From Actinomycetaceae bacterium (GTDB taxonomy: Bacteria > Actinomycetota > Actinomycetes > Actinomycetales > Actinomycetaceae), in NCBI GenBank assembly GCA_030532405.1, contig JAUNLF010000011.1:1-62952 (forward strand): a stretch of DNA of 62,952 bases, read 5' to 3'. Within the stretch, counting starts at the first letter, position 1. Each line of letters opens with the position of its first letter. Positions 27,253 to 35,805 of this stretch are shown here, in pieces. Under the pieces are notes generated by a model. It worked only from the letters and a program-made list of their open reading frames with translations, made no database searches and was not told the DNA's origin. Position numbers and translations under genes: made by a program.

Positions 27253-28248
27253 CTATTCCCGGGTCGCCTGCGCTTCGACGCTGTCCAGGATATTCATGAG
27301 CGTTGGGATTTCGAGTCCGGCGCCCGCGGCGGCAACCGCGGGTCGCAGGCCGGCGGGAAGGTCGGTGCCGAGCGCGCGGTCGGCAATGGTTCCGCCGCTG
27401 ACTAGCACTAGGTGTACTCCGGCGGCAACGTCCCACGGCTTCAACGTGGCGGCAAATAGGGCGCCCGCGCGTCCGGCCGCGACCTGTGCCAGGTCGAGGG
27501 CGGCGGCTCCCGGCCTCCTGACCGCGCGGAATGCGTGCGCAATCTGCGCGTAGCCTTCCGCGGCCAACTCGGGGTCTGTTTCCAGCTGGGAGGTGGTGGG
27601 GAAGTAGGTGAGTACCACGGCTTCCTCCTCCTTTTGCAGGCCGCCGGAGGCGAGCTTGTAGAAGTTGCCGCCCACCTCGAGCCAGCCTTCGTCCTCGTTG
27701 GCCCAGTAGGTTTCGCCGTGCGCGGGAGCCGTCATGGCCGCAGCCACGACCTCCCCGTCCAATTCGGCCGCAATCGAAGTTGCAAAGTAGGTAAGCCCCG
27801 CCGCGAAGTTTGACGTACCGTCGATCGGGTCCACAATCCAGCGCACGCGCGAAGCTAAAGAGCGCGCGTCAACGTGGAAGTCCGGCTCGGGAGCTTCGAC
27901 CTCGTCTGGTAAATCAAAAGCCTGCCCGCCCGGCAAGATTTCCTCCCCGTGCTCCTCCCCTAAAATTCGCGAGCCGGGAATGAACGACCCCAGGATCTGC
28001 GACAGGGCGCGCTCGGTTGCCTGATCGTAAGGCGTGACAGGGTCGTGAACGTTTGACTTGATTTGCGTTGTTGATTCGTCGAGGGCGGTGCGCGAAACAG
28101 TCAGGTAGTCCGCAACGCTTTGACACGCGGCCCGGCACATCAATGCAAGCTCGTGGCAAAGGTCTGCGCGCTCTAGCGTGCGCTGCTGCTCGGGGTCTAA
28201 TCCGCTAAGTCGCGGCTGGCTTTCCAAAGGATGCAGTTCGATGCTCAT
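27253..28248 (-). CDS. Inositol monophosphatase family protein
   Basis: 331-aa Mg-dependent, Li-sensitive-type sugar phosphatase. Metal motifs: GEEHGE, WIVDPIDGTSNFAAG and, near the C-terminus, WDVAAG. An insertion of about 35 residues (LPGGQAFDLPDEVEAPEPDF) lies between GEE and DPIDGT and makes the protein longer than the usual 260-280. The ATG giving MSIELHPLESQ is chosen because GGAAGG precedes it; an upstream extension has no SD. Substrates could be inositol-1-phosphate, histidinol phosphate or PAP. None is indicated by context. Confidence 0.88.
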   Translation of the reverse strand: MSIELHPLESQPRLSGLDPEQQRTLERADLCHELALMCRAACQSVADYLTVSRTALDESTTQIKSNVHDPVTPYDQATERALSQILGSFIPGSRILGEEHGEEILPGGQAFDLPDEVEAPEPDFHVDARSLASRVRWIVDPIDGTSNFAAGLTYFATSIAAELDGEVVAAAMTAPAHGETYWANEDEGWLEVGGNFYKLASGGLQKEEEAVVLTYFPTTSQLETDPELAAEGYAQIAHAFRAVRRPGAAALDLAQVAAGRAGALFAATLKPWDVAAGVHLVLVSGGTIADRALGTDLPAGLRPAVAAAGAGLEIPTLMNILDSVEAQATRE

Positions 28249-28357
28249 ATCATCAGCCTTCCAGACGTCTAGTTGGAACAATAGTCTCACGTGAGCAATA
28301 ACACGCGCTAAAACAGGTGAGGCAAACCCGTTAGGCTTCACTTTTGCCAGCTATTTC

Positions 28358-28372
28358 TGGCACAATGGAGCG
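28358..28372 (+). promoter_or_regulatory. rpsP promoter core shared with rplS
   Basis: TGGCACAATGGAGCG, identical to 31201-31215. CACAAT (28361-28366) fits a -10; TTCACT lies 18 bp upstream as a possible -35. It implies a leader of about 125 nt before rpsP, containing the small palindrome TCGAAGACTTCGA. Confidence 0.65.
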
Positions 28373-28498
28373 TTGTACTCGAAGACTTCGAACCCCTCTC
28401 TATCGTTGTTCTTCGCGTCCAGGATTTCTACCACTATTTGTGTTGACCCCCAATAGCGGTTTAAATCCACCTCAATAAACCAAGGAGTGACCACTAAA

Positions 28499-28999
28499 GT
28501 GGCAGTTCGTATTCGACTGAAGCGCATGGGCAAGACCCACGCACCTTTCTACCGTGTTGTGGTAGTCGACCAGCGTAAGAAGCGCGATGGCCGCGTCATC
28601 GAAGAGATCGGCACGTACGATCCGACGCGCACCCCTTCGCACATTTCTATCAAGGGCGACCGCGCGCAGTACTGGCTCGGTGTTGGCGCACAGCCGTCCG
28701 GCCAGGTTCGTAACCTGCTGAAGCTGACCGGCGACCTCGCGGCCCACATGGGCGTTGAGAACCCGGTTTCCCGCGTCAAGTACGCATCCAAGGATGAAGA
28801 GGCCGCAGCTAAGGCTGTCAAGGCTGCTGAGGAAGAGGCAATCAAGCGCAAGGCCGCTATTGCTGAAGCCAAGCAGAAGGCAGAAGCTGAAGCCGCCGCA
28901 GCTAAGAAGGCTGAGGAAGAGGCTAAGAAGGCTGAAGAAGAAGCCGCCGCTGCTGAAGCTCCGGCTGAGGAAGCTGCAGAAGAGTCTGAGGAAGCCTAA
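28499..28999 (+). CDS. rpsP: 30S ribosomal protein S16
   Basis: 166-aa S16 with the conserved core [42 protein letters not shown]. After about residue 95 comes a long Ala/Lys/Glu tail, seen in actinobacterial S16 proteins but not in E. coli (82 aa). GTG 28499 is preferred to the GTG at 28487, which overlaps the SD AAGGAG; it gives the family N-terminus. It leads the rpsP-khpA-rimM-trmD cluster and needs RimM for assembly. Confidence 0.96.
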   Translation: MAVRIRLKRMGKTHAPFYRVVVVDQRKKRDGRVIEEIGTYDPTRTPSHISIKGDRAQYWLGVGAQPSGQVRNLLKLTGDLAAHMGVENPVSRVKYASKDEEAAAKAVKAAEEEAIKRKAAIAEAKQKAEAEAAAAKKAEEEAKKAEEEAAAAEAPAEEAAEESEEA

Positions 29000-29001
29000 G
29001 T

Positions 29002-29241
29002 ATGTTAGCTGACGCTCTTGAACACCTGGTCAGTGGAATCGTGGACAATCCTGACGATGTTGAAGTTACGAGTCGTTCTCAGCGTCGCGGGCAGCTTTTA
29101 GAAGTCCGCGTCAACCCAGACGACTTGGGCCGCGTCATCGGGCGTAATGGTCGCACGGCTCGCGCGCTTCGCGCAGTCATGTCGGCTCTTTCCACCCGTG
29201 GCCCCGTTCGAGTTGACGTCATCGACACGGATCGGGATTAA
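29002..29241 (+). CDS. khpA: KH-domain RNA-binding protein KhpA
   Basis: 79-aa single KH domain with the GXXG-type loop GRVIGRNGRTARALRAV. The family partners with KhpB/Jag in RNA binding and cell-size control in Gram-positive bacteria. It starts 2 nt after rpsP and is translated from the same mRNA. The position between rpsP and rimM is standard. Confidence 0.95.
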   Translation: MLADALEHLVSGIVDNPDDVEVTSRSQRRGQLLEVRVNPDDLGRVIGRNGRTARALRAVMSALSTRGPVRVDVIDTDRD

Positions 29242-29255
29242 CCCTTTAAGATTTT

Positions 29256-29286
29256 GAGGCGGTGTTGGCTTTTGCCACACCGCCTC
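29256..29286 (+). repeat. Stable hairpin between khpA and rimM
   Basis: GAGGCGGTG / CACCGCCTC plus inner TGGC / GCCA around loop TTTT: a 13-bp stem with one bulged T. It starts 14 nt after the khpA stop and ends 23 nt before the rimM ATG. No T-tract follows, so it may be a processing, stability or partial-attenuation element. Confidence 0.65.
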
Positions 29287-29309
29287 GAGTCATACCAGTG
29301 GAGGTTTTC

Positions 29310-29819
29310 ATGGATGTTGTAGTAGCCGAGGTTGGATCTGCCCACGCGTTGAAGGGCGAGGTGTACCTGAACTTGCGTACTGACGTCCCCGAAGAGCGTA
29401 TTTATCCCGGGGCGGAATTGCGCACGCAGCCTGCCGGGCGTGGGCCGCTTACTGTTGCAACGATTCGCGTGCACAAGGGGCGCCTGGTTGTCCGTTTTGA
29501 AGAGGTCAAGGATCGTACGGGTGCGGAGGCAATCCGCGGCGTTAAGTTGATTGCCGATTCTGATGATATTGAGGACGAGGACGACGCTTGGTATGCCCAC
29601 GAGCTTGAGGGCATGCGCGTTCAAACGGAGTCCGGTGAGGACCTGGGTGTGGTTCGCGACCTCATTCTTGGTGATGCGCAAGACCTGCTGGTAGTTGATT
29701 TCAATGGGCGTGAGGTGCTGGTTCCTTTCGTGGAGCAGATCGTTCCTGAGGTCGATGAGGAAGCCGGAGTGATTTTGGTTGATCCTCCGGGCGGCCTGTT
29801 TGACGATGAGGAGGCGTAA
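29310..29819 (+). CDS. rimM: 16S rRNA processing protein RimM
   Basis: 169-aa 30S assembly factor that binds S19 and the 16S 3' domain. The N-terminal barrel has VVVAEVGSAHALKGEVYL, and the PRC-barrel C-terminus has YAHELEGMRVQTESGEDLGVV. ATG preceded by GGAGG at 29300 is used; a longer frame would pass through the hairpin. trmD follows 4 nt downstream. Confidence 0.95.
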   Translation: MDVVVAEVGSAHALKGEVYLNLRTDVPEERIYPGAELRTQPAGRGPLTVATIRVHKGRLVVRFEEVKDRTGAEAIRGVKLIADSDDIEDEDDAWYAHELEGMRVQTESGEDLGVVRDLILGDAQDLLVVDFNGREVLVPFVEQIVPEVDEEAGVILVDPPGGLFDDEEA

Positions 29820-29823
29820 GCCG

Positions 29824-31143
29824 GTGCGCTTTGATTTAGTTTCGATTTTCCCGAAGTTTTTTGACGTCCTCGACCTGTCTTTGATGGGGAAGGCGAAGGA
29901 GTCGGGGGCTTTGCAGATCGCGGTGCACGATCTTCGAGATTGGACTCAGGATCGTCACCGAACTGTTGATGACACTCCGTACGGTGGTGGTGCCGGTATG
30001 GTTATGCGCCCCGACATTTGGGGTAAGGCACTCGACGATGTTATCGGTGATACCGGCCGTGTCGTGCTCGCAGTGCCGACTCCGTCGGGCAAGCCACTTT
30101 TGCAAAACGATGTGCGCGACTTGGCGCGAGCCGACCAGATTGTCATTGCCTGCGGTCGCTACGAGGGTATCGACCAGCGCGTCGTGGACCACTACAGGTC
30201 CGTCCCCGATGTGGAGGTCTTTGAGTACTCCATTGGTGAGTACGTGCTAAATGGCGGTGAGGTTGCCGCGGTCGTCCTCGTGGAAGCAATCTCGCGGTTG
30301 TTGGATGGTTTCATGGGGAATCCGGAGTCACTCACGGAAGAGTCTTTCGAAGGCAACGTGGTTGAGTATCCGGCGTACACGAGGCCACCGAAGTGGCGCG
30401 GCCTGGAAGTGCCCGAAGTTCTGCAAGGCGGCAACCACGCTGCAATCGAACAGTGGCGGCGAGGTAAGTCGCTGGAGCGCACCGCGCGCGTGCGTCCCGA
30501 CCTCATAAATAAAACTGACCCGAGCACCCTTTCTATTTTTGATAGGGAAGTACTGGCCCGATTTGGTTGGTTGGCCCCAAGGGATGCGGCCAGGTGGGAT
30601 CGCGTGACGATACGCCCGGCAACCCAAAACGACGTGGCGGGAATTGCGCGCGTTGCGGAGGTGACGTTCCCGGACGCGTGCCCTCCGGATGTAACCGTCG
30701 AAGCGATTCGCGAACACGTTGAAAATAATCTGTCTGAGGCCGTGATTTCAGGTTGGATTGACAGTCCGCGCCACCGCGTAATGGTCGCTGATTTCCACGG
30801 TGAAATAGCGGCCTACGCGATGATTGAACTATTCGAAGAGGGCGAGTATCCAGACGACATTCCAGCAGAACTCATCGAACCCGCACCCACGTATGTGTCG
30901 AAGGTGTACACGCTCGCGAAGTGGCGCGGATCCGGCCTGTCGGGGGCAATAATGGAGGCCGCCCTCGCGGACGCCGAGCCGCACGCGTTTGGAACGCAGG
31001 CGGTGCTTGGAACCAACGTGCACAACAAGCGGGCGCGCAAGTTCTACCGCCGCCACGACTTTAAAACCGCGGGCAGGCGCACGTTCGACGTGGCGGGCAT
31101 ACCGAACGAGGACGTCGTAATGGTTCGCACCTTGCGAGGGTGA
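29824..31143 (+). CDS. trmD: tRNA (guanine37-N1)-methyltransferase fused to a GNAT domain
   Basis: 439-aa fusion. Residues 1 to about 255 are TrmD, which methylates G37 with SAM: FDLVSIFPKFFDVL, TPYGGGAGMVM, ACGRYEGIDQRVVDHY and the knot loop YSIGEYVLNGGEVAA. From about 260 (VTIRPATQNDVAGIARVAEVTF) a GNAT acetyltransferase domain follows, with acetyl-CoA site KVYTLAKWRGSGLSGAIM and NVHNKRARKFYRRHDF. The frame is continuous with no internal stop, and free-standing TrmD is about 240 aa. GTG start 4 nt after rimM. The acetylated substrate is unknown. Confidence 0.93.
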   Translation: MRFDLVSIFPKFFDVLDLSLMGKAKESGALQIAVHDLRDWTQDRHRTVDDTPYGGGAGMVMRPDIWGKALDDVIGDTGRVVLAVPTPSGKPLLQNDVRDLARADQIVIACGRYEGIDQRVVDHYRSVPDVEVFEYSIGEYVLNGGEVAAVVLVEAISRLLDGFMGNPESLTEESFEGNVVEYPAYTRPPKWRGLEVPEVLQGGNHAAIEQWRRGKSLERTARVRPDLINKTDPSTLSIFDREVLARFGWLAPRDAARWDRVTIRPATQNDVAGIARVAEVTFPDACPPDVTVEAIREHVENNLSEAVISGWIDSPRHRVMVADFHGEIAAYAMIELFEEGEYPDDIPAELIEPAPTYVSKVYTLAKWRGSGLSGAIMEAALADAEPHAFGTQAVLGTNVHNKRARKFYRRHDFKTAGRRTFDVAGIPNEDVVMVRTLRG

Positions 31144-31200
31144 GTTTCGTAACTTAACGCGATGCCGGCAGGGGGCGACCTCGACCGCTGAGAGTGATTG

Positions 31201-31215
31201 TGGCACAATGGAGCG
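31201..31215 (+). promoter_or_regulatory. rplS promoter core shared with rpsP
   Basis: TGGCACAATGGAGCG, identical to the rpsP element. CACAAT is at 31204-31209. It puts rplS under its own promoter, separate from trmD. Confidence 0.65.
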
Positions 31216-31234
31216 GTTGGAAACGGCGGTGTAA

Positions 31235-31322
31235 CCTGCCGCAGGGGGCCACCTACGCCGGGTTCCAATGAGGTTGTCGGCGGCCTTTGGCCGCTTTATG
31301 CAACGGTTCTGACCTGCGGCAG
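31235..31322 (+). promoter_or_regulatory. Structured rplS leader
   Basis: CTGCCGCAGG (31236-31245) is an exact reverse complement of CCTGCGGCAG (31313-31322). Between them GCGGCC-TTT-GGCCGC (31280-31294), followed by TTT, is terminator-like. Alternative pairings suggest an attenuator, perhaps responding to L19. No family match can be claimed. Confidence 0.55.
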
Positions 31323-31340
31323 TGCTGTTTGGGAGAAGAA

Positions 31341-31688
31341 ATGCAGAAGCTTGATGCAGTTGACGCAGCTGTAAAGCGCGATGATATTCCGCAGTTCAAG
31401 GCGGGCGATACCGTCAAGGTAAACGTAAAGGTTACCGAAGGTAATCGCACTCGTATTCAGGTTTTCCAGGGCATTGTCATTCGTCGTCACGGCGAAGGCA
31501 TTCGCGAGACCTTCACTGTTCGTAAGGTTTCCTTCGGTGTTGGCGTTGAGCGTACCTTCCCGCTACACGCACCCACGGTAGACTCCATCGAGGTCGTAAG
31601 CCGCGGTCGTGTTCGCCGCGCGAAGCTGTACTACCTGCGTGACCGTCACGGCAAGGCCGCGAAGGTCCGCGAGAAGCGCGAGAACTAA
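31341..31688 (+). CDS. rplS: 50S ribosomal protein L19
   Basis: 115-aa subunit-interface protein. The family N-terminus [11 protein letters not shown] is followed by [31 protein letters not shown] and a basic C-terminus with [20 protein letters not shown] follows GGGAGAAG; the longer upstream frame is leader. A strong terminator follows, so it is a single-gene unit. Confidence 0.97.
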   Translation: MQKLDAVDAAVKRDDIPQFKAGDTVKVNVKVTEGNRTRIQVFQGIVIRRHGEGIRETFTVRKVSFGVGVERTFPLHAPTVDSIEVVSRGRVRRAKLYYLRDRHGKAAKVREKREN

Positions 31689-31698
31689 TAACTCTTCT

Positions 31699-31755
31699 CA
31701 TGCCCCGGGCGCTAAGCCACCAGAAGTGGTTGGCTGGCACCCGGGGCATGTTTTT
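31699..31755 (+). terminator. Terminator after rplS
   Basis: CATGCCCCGGG and CCCGGGGCATG are perfect 11-bp arms enclosing an inner CCAC/GTGG helix, followed by five T. Confidence 0.92.
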
Positions 31756-31811
31756 GCATCTTCCGCGATTTTGCGTGCGTAGCTTTAAAATGGGTTAGGA
31801 ACAGGAGATAC

Positions 31812-32600
31812 ATGTCGGATACCTACCCACACGAAGCTTTTCTGCGCAAGCGCAGTAAGCCTCCAAGACACCGCGCGGGGCCACCTAGGCACGTGGCTCG
31901 TATGCCTTCAAAAGAAGCGGATCGCACTATTCGCCGCCGAACTAGGCGCGTGCGGGGGAGCCGTTTTTTTGAGTGGACGATGATAATCGTCCTGGCTTTG
32001 GCGTTGTCTTCGTTTGTGAGGGCGTTCTTGATGCAGGCGTTTTGGATTCCGTCTAGCTCTATGGAAGAGACGCTGCAGATTGGCGACAACGTTGTGGTGT
32101 CTAGGTTGACTCCACGCTTTTTCGACATTGAACGCGGAGACGTTGTCGTGTTTCGGGACGCCGAGGGGTGGTTGCCACCTCCGGAAGAAAAGCGCGGCGT
32201 TAGTAAGGTGGTTGACCGTGCTCTTACGTTTACGGGGTTGCGGCCCGCGTCCGGTGAGCAGCACTTGGTTAAACGCGTGATTGGCGTTGGTGGGGACACG
32301 GTGTCGTGCTGTGATCCCGAAGGCAAGATTCAGGTAAATGGCGTGCCCATTTCGGAGCCGTACCTGGCTCCCGGTGCTGACAATACGCGCATTCCTTTTG
32401 AGGTCACTGTTCCCGAGGGCCACCTGTGGGTCATGGGGGACAACCGCAACCGTTCCGCGGATTCGCGCGTTCACCTTGAGGACGCGCCCTCCGCTTTTAT
32501 TAATCAAGATGATGTTGTTGGCCGAGTTTTTTGGATTACCTGGCCGGTGAACCACTGGGGTAATCCGACTTCTAACGACCCGTTCGACGCAGTCAAATAA
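31812..32600 (+). CDS. lepB: Signal peptidase I
   Basis: 262-aa membrane protease that removes signal peptides. An Arg-rich cytosolic N-terminus of about 50 residues precedes a single transmembrane helix (WTMIIVLALALSSFVRAFL). The catalytic dyad is Ser83 (PSSSMEETL) and Lys154 (HLVKRVIGVGGD); WVMGDNRNRSADSR is box E. ATG has AGGAGA upstream. It follows the rplS terminator and precedes rnhB, a common actinobacterial order. Confidence 0.95.
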   Translation: MSDTYPHEAFLRKRSKPPRHRAGPPRHVARMPSKEADRTIRRRTRRVRGSRFFEWTMIIVLALALSSFVRAFLMQAFWIPSSSMEETLQIGDNVVVSRLTPRFFDIERGDVVVFRDAEGWLPPPEEKRGVSKVVDRALTFTGLRPASGEQHLVKRVIGVGGDTVSCCDPEGKIQVNGVPISEPYLAPGADNTRIPFEVTVPEGHLWVMGDNRNRSADSRVHLEDAPSAFINQDDVVGRVFWITWPVNHWGNPTSNDPFDAVK

Positions 32601-32613
32601 CTTTTTTGAAACC

Positions 32614-33294
32614 TTGAAACCTTCCGCACGCATATCCACCACCGAGGTTGAACGCGCCTTGGCGAAATACGGCACCGTCGTTGGCATGGACGAGGTCGGG
32701 CGCGGTGCTCTTGCCGGCCCCGTAGCTGTGGGCGCGTGCGTTTCACCCGGAACTGAACCCAGCCACGCCCTCGCGGATTCAAAATACTTGACGGCAAATC
32801 GGCGTGAAGAACTGGTGTCGCTCGCGGCTAAATGGGCGTGGCCGTGCGCGGTTGGAATGGCGTCCGCAGCGGAAGTTGACCGGTTTGGAATTACGGGCGC
32901 GTTGCGAAAGGCGGGTTTGCGGGCGCTTCGAACATTGGTTTTGGAGGGCGTGCCCGCGTCCGTTGTGCTTTTGGATGGCTCGCATGACTGGCTGACTCCG
33001 AAGCCGGACTTGTTTGATGCGCAGGTCGATTCTGGGCTGTTTGAGGCGGTTGGATCGCCGCGCGTGAAGACGCTGGTGAAGGCGGATGCGACGTGCTCGG
33101 TGGTGTCGGCCGCGTCAATCGTTGCGAAAGTTTCGCGCGACCACCTGATGGAAACCCTGCCCGACCCCGGCTACGGGTGGGCGTCTAATAAGGGATACGC
33201 GTCGTCTGGCCATCGGGACGCCCTGGTACGTTTAGGTGTGAGCGCGTATCATCGACAAACCTGGCGCCTAATCCCAGTTGACAACAACATCTAA
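32614..33294 (+). CDS. rnhB: Ribonuclease HII
   Basis: 226-aa enzyme that removes misincorporated ribonucleotides and RNA from RNA-DNA hybrids. The metal site begins with D26-E27 in GMDEVGRGALAGPVAVGA; VLLDGSHDWL and VVSAASIVAKVSRD carry the remaining acids and loop. The start codon is TTG, with no clear SD, 13 nt after lepB. Translation may be coupled to lepB. Confidence 0.93.
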   Translation: MKPSARISTTEVERALAKYGTVVGMDEVGRGALAGPVAVGACVSPGTEPSHALADSKYLTANRREELVSLAAKWAWPCAVGMASAAEVDRFGITGALRKAGLRALRTLVLEGVPASVVLLDGSHDWLTPKPDLFDAQVDSGLFEAVGSPRVKTLVKADATCSVVSAASIVAKVSRDHLMETLPDPGYGWASNKGYASSGHRDALVRLGVSAYHRQTWRLIPVDNNI

Positions 33295-33314
33295 TGTGAA
33301 GGCATGATTGATCT

Positions 33315-33614
33315 GTGAACCCTGATATTGAAGGCTACGAAAACAACCTTGAGCTAGATCTGTTCCGCGAGTATCGCGACGTGATCAACCTGTTCTCGTA
33401 CGTAGTTGAAACCGAGCGGCGCTTCTACCTTTGCAACCAAGTTGACGTCCAGGTGCACCCGGTCGGCAGTGACGTGTTCTTTGAACTTCGCCTGCAAGAC
33501 GCGTGGGTGTGGGATATTTACCGCTCTTCTAGGTTTGTAAAGTCTGTTCGCATTATGACGTTCAAGGATATCAATATCGAGGAGCTCTCCAAGTCTGAAC
33601 TTGAGCTTCCTTAA
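33315..33614 (+). CDS. DUF2469 family protein
   Basis: 99-aa actinobacterial conserved protein of unknown function: YENNLELDLFREYRDVINLFSYVVETERRFYLCNQVDVQ and DVFFELRLQDAWVWDIYR are diagnostic. GTG start; no SD is evident. It sits between rnhB and yraN as in many actinobacteria, which hints at a nucleic-acid-linked role without proof. Confidence 0.93.
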   Translation: MNPDIEGYENNLELDLFREYRDVINLFSYVVETERRFYLCNQVDVQVHPVGSDVFFELRLQDAWVWDIYRSSRFVKSVRIMTFKDINIEELSKSELELP

Positions 33615-33624
33615 GTTTTCGAGG

Positions 33625-33767
33625 GCGCTTCGGCGCGGCGTTTTCGGAACCTGTTGCCCGTACCGCGCTCGATCGTCGTTTTAGCGTTCGAGGGCGAGTT
33701 TTCCCCAGCTCGCCCTCTTCCCTTTAATCCCCAGCCTGCTTTGCACGCGTGCGAGGCAGGCTCTTTT
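33625..33767 (+). terminator. Three terminator-like hairpins between DUF2469 and yraN
   Basis: GCGC-TTCG-GCGC (33625-33636, TTTT at 33641). GAGGGCGAG / CTCGCCCTC (33690-33717, then TTCCCTTT). AGCCTGC / GCAGGCT with inner GCACGCGTGC (33733-33762, then CTTTT). The last ends only 20 nt before the yraN SD, so one may be an attenuator. Confidence 0.65.
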
Positions 33768-33799
33768 GGTGGCCAAAATGTGGCTCAAGGAGGTCACGA

Positions 33800-34153
33800 A
33801 TGGCTACAAAACACCGGCTGGGACAAGTTGGGGAAGAACTCGCGACAGCATTCTTAGAAGACCAGGGCTGGCAGATCATTGATCGGAACTACCGGCGCAA
33901 AGGGATTGAACTAGACATCGTTGCGCGCGACCCCGAGCGGGGGATCGTGTTCGTGGAGGTGAAGACGAGGAAGTCGAACTCCGCGGGCAGTGCGTGGGAG
34001 TCGATCACCGCGTCAAAAGCGGAACGGTTGCGACGCGGGGCGGCGAACTGGCTCGTTGAAGCCGGAAGCTACCAAAGTGTCTACCTGGACGCGATCGTCG
34101 TGGAAGTAAACGGCGGCCTGGCGCAGATCGAACACCGCAGGAGCCTGCTGTGA
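33800..34153 (+). CDS. yraN: UPF0102 (YraN) nuclease-like protein
   Basis: 117-aa PD-(D/E)XK-like fold: GEELATAFLEDQGWQIIDRNYRRKGIELDIVARD, then VFVEVKTRKS. Function is unproven; it is often linked to comM and dprA. ATG follows CAAGGAGG. The stop overlaps the comM GTG start. Confidence 0.93.
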   Translation: MATKHRLGQVGEELATAFLEDQGWQIIDRNYRRKGIELDIVARDPERGIVFVEVKTRKSNSAGSAWESITASKAERLRRGAANWLVEAGSYQSVYLDAIVVEVNGGLAQIEHRRSLL

Positions 34154-35805
34154 GGCCAATACTTGTACGCACGCATGCCGTTGCGCTCACGGGGATCACG
34201 GCGCATGTTATCCAGGTTGAAACCCACGTCGGCTCCGGGCTGGTGTCGTTTAACCTGGTTGGCATGCCGGACGCGTCGGTGCGCGAATCCAGAGATCGCG
34301 TCCGCGCCGCACTGCAGACCTGCGGCATCGACTGGTTTGAACACCGCGTCACCATCAACCTGTCGCCGGCTGGTATTCCGAAGATGGGGTCGGCGTTTGA
34401 TCTTGCGATCGCCGTGGGGCTGCTGGCCGCTCGCGGAGTGCTTTCCCCCGCGGCTGTTGACGGTATCGTCTTCATGGCCGAACTGGGGTTGGATGGGTCG
34501 TTGCGTCCAATCCGCGGAGTTTTGCCGGCCGTCATGGGAGTTCGCGCGGCGGGCTTCCAAAAAGTCGTTGTTGCCCGCGACTCCCTGGCTGAAGCCACCT
34601 TGCTTCCCGGCATAGAAGTCCTTGGATTCACGCACCTTCGCGACCTCGTGGCCCACTTTGGCGGTCGCCTCCTGGCCGGCCTGCCGATGTTGCCGCCAAT
34701 AAACACAGTTTCCGAGGGCGTTACAGTCACCGAGGCGGCAGGCACTTCAGACGTGTTCGAGGGCGAGGCTGCCACAGGTGGCCACGGTGATGGCGGAGGC
34801 GGTTCAGGCTCGCCCGGGTCACGCGGCTTCGGGGCGTCTTCTTTGGATCTGCTGGATGTTCGCGGTCAGGCATTAGCCACCGAAGCTTTGCTGATAGCGG
34901 CTGCGGGCGGACACAACATGATGATGGTTGGTGAACCCGGGTCTGGGAAAACGATGCTGGCAAGCAGGCTCCCAACAATCTTGCCACCCCTGTCCGATGA
35001 GGAAGCCATCGAGGTCACCGCGATCCACTCGATTAGTGGAACGTTCGATCCGACAAGTGGGCTGATGCGAACCCCGCCTATTGAGTCTCCGCACCACAGT
35101 GCAACTATGGCGGCAATAATCGGTGGGGGATCGGGGATTCCGCGTCCGGGGGCAATATCGCGCGCACACGCGGGCGTGCTACTGCTGGACGAGGCCGCCG
35201 AGTTCGCACCGGCCGTGCTTGACGCCCTGCGCCAGCCCCTTGAGTCAGGAATAGTTAACCTGCAGCGCGCCCGCCACCACGTGCAGTATCCGGCGCGGTT
35301 CCAACTGGTTCTGGCGACTAACCCGTGCCCGTGCGGACACTTTTACAGCCGACGAAAGGCGTGCACGTGTTCTTCAATGCAACAAAGACGTTACGTGAAC
35401 CGACTGTCGGGGCCACTGTTGGACCGCGTTGACCTGCAAATCACGATGATGACGCCCTCGCCGGCCGAACTGGAGGAGCCTGCAAAGTATTCGTCCGAAG
35501 AAGCGTTAAAGCTAGTCACTGATGCCAGAGCACGGGCTGCTAAACGGTGGGCGCAAATGCCGTGGTCAATCAACGCGCACATCCCCGCACGAGCTTTGAA
35601 ATCTGACGAAGCGGGTATCTCTAAAGCTGTTCGAAACGGAATTCGAAACCAGATCATTGACGGCGCCCTGAGTATGCGCGGCGCAGACCGCGTCCTGCGC
35701 GTTGCTCGCACTTTGGCTGACCTTCGCGATCAAGACATTGTCGGAATACCAGAGCTACAAGATGCCATTAAGTTTAGAAACGGAGTTCTCGATGCAATCG
35801 CTTAA
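34150..35805 (+). CDS. comM: YifB/ComM family Mg-chelatase-like AAA+ ATPase
   Basis: 551-aa helicase-like AAA+ protein; ComM promotes branch migration during natural transformation in other bacteria. The N-terminal Lon-like domain has GSGLVSFNLVGMPDASVRESRDRVRAAL. A Gly-rich linker (about 213-232) leads to Walker A GEPGSGKTMLASRLP (from 261), LLLDEAAEF and the zinc-like cluster CPCGHFYSRRKACTC. GTG start overlaps yraN by 4 bp; its end overlaps dprA. Confidence 0.94.
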   Translation: MRPILVRTHAVALTGITAHVIQVETHVGSGLVSFNLVGMPDASVRESRDRVRAALQTCGIDWFEHRVTINLSPAGIPKMGSAFDLAIAVGLLAARGVLSPAAVDGIVFMAELGLDGSLRPIRGVLPAVMGVRAAGFQKVVVARDSLAEATLLPGIEVLGFTHLRDLVAHFGGRLLAGLPMLPPINTVSEGVTVTEAAGTSDVFEGEAATGGHGDGGGGSGSPGSRGFGASSLDLLDVRGQALATEALLIAAAGGHNMMMVGEPGSGKTMLASRLPTILPPLSDEEAIEVTAIHSISGTFDPTSGLMRTPPIESPHHSATMAAIIGGGSGIPRPGAISRAHAGVLLLDEAAEFAPAVLDALRQPLESGIVNLQRARHHVQYPARFQLVLATNPCPCGHFYSRRKACTCSSMQQRRYVNRLSGPLLDRVDLQITMMTPSPAELEEPAKYSSEEALKLVTDARARAAKRWAQMPWSINAHIPARALKSDEAGISKAVRNGIRNQIIDGALSMRGADRVLRVARTLADLRDQDIVGIPELQDAIKFRNGVLDAIA

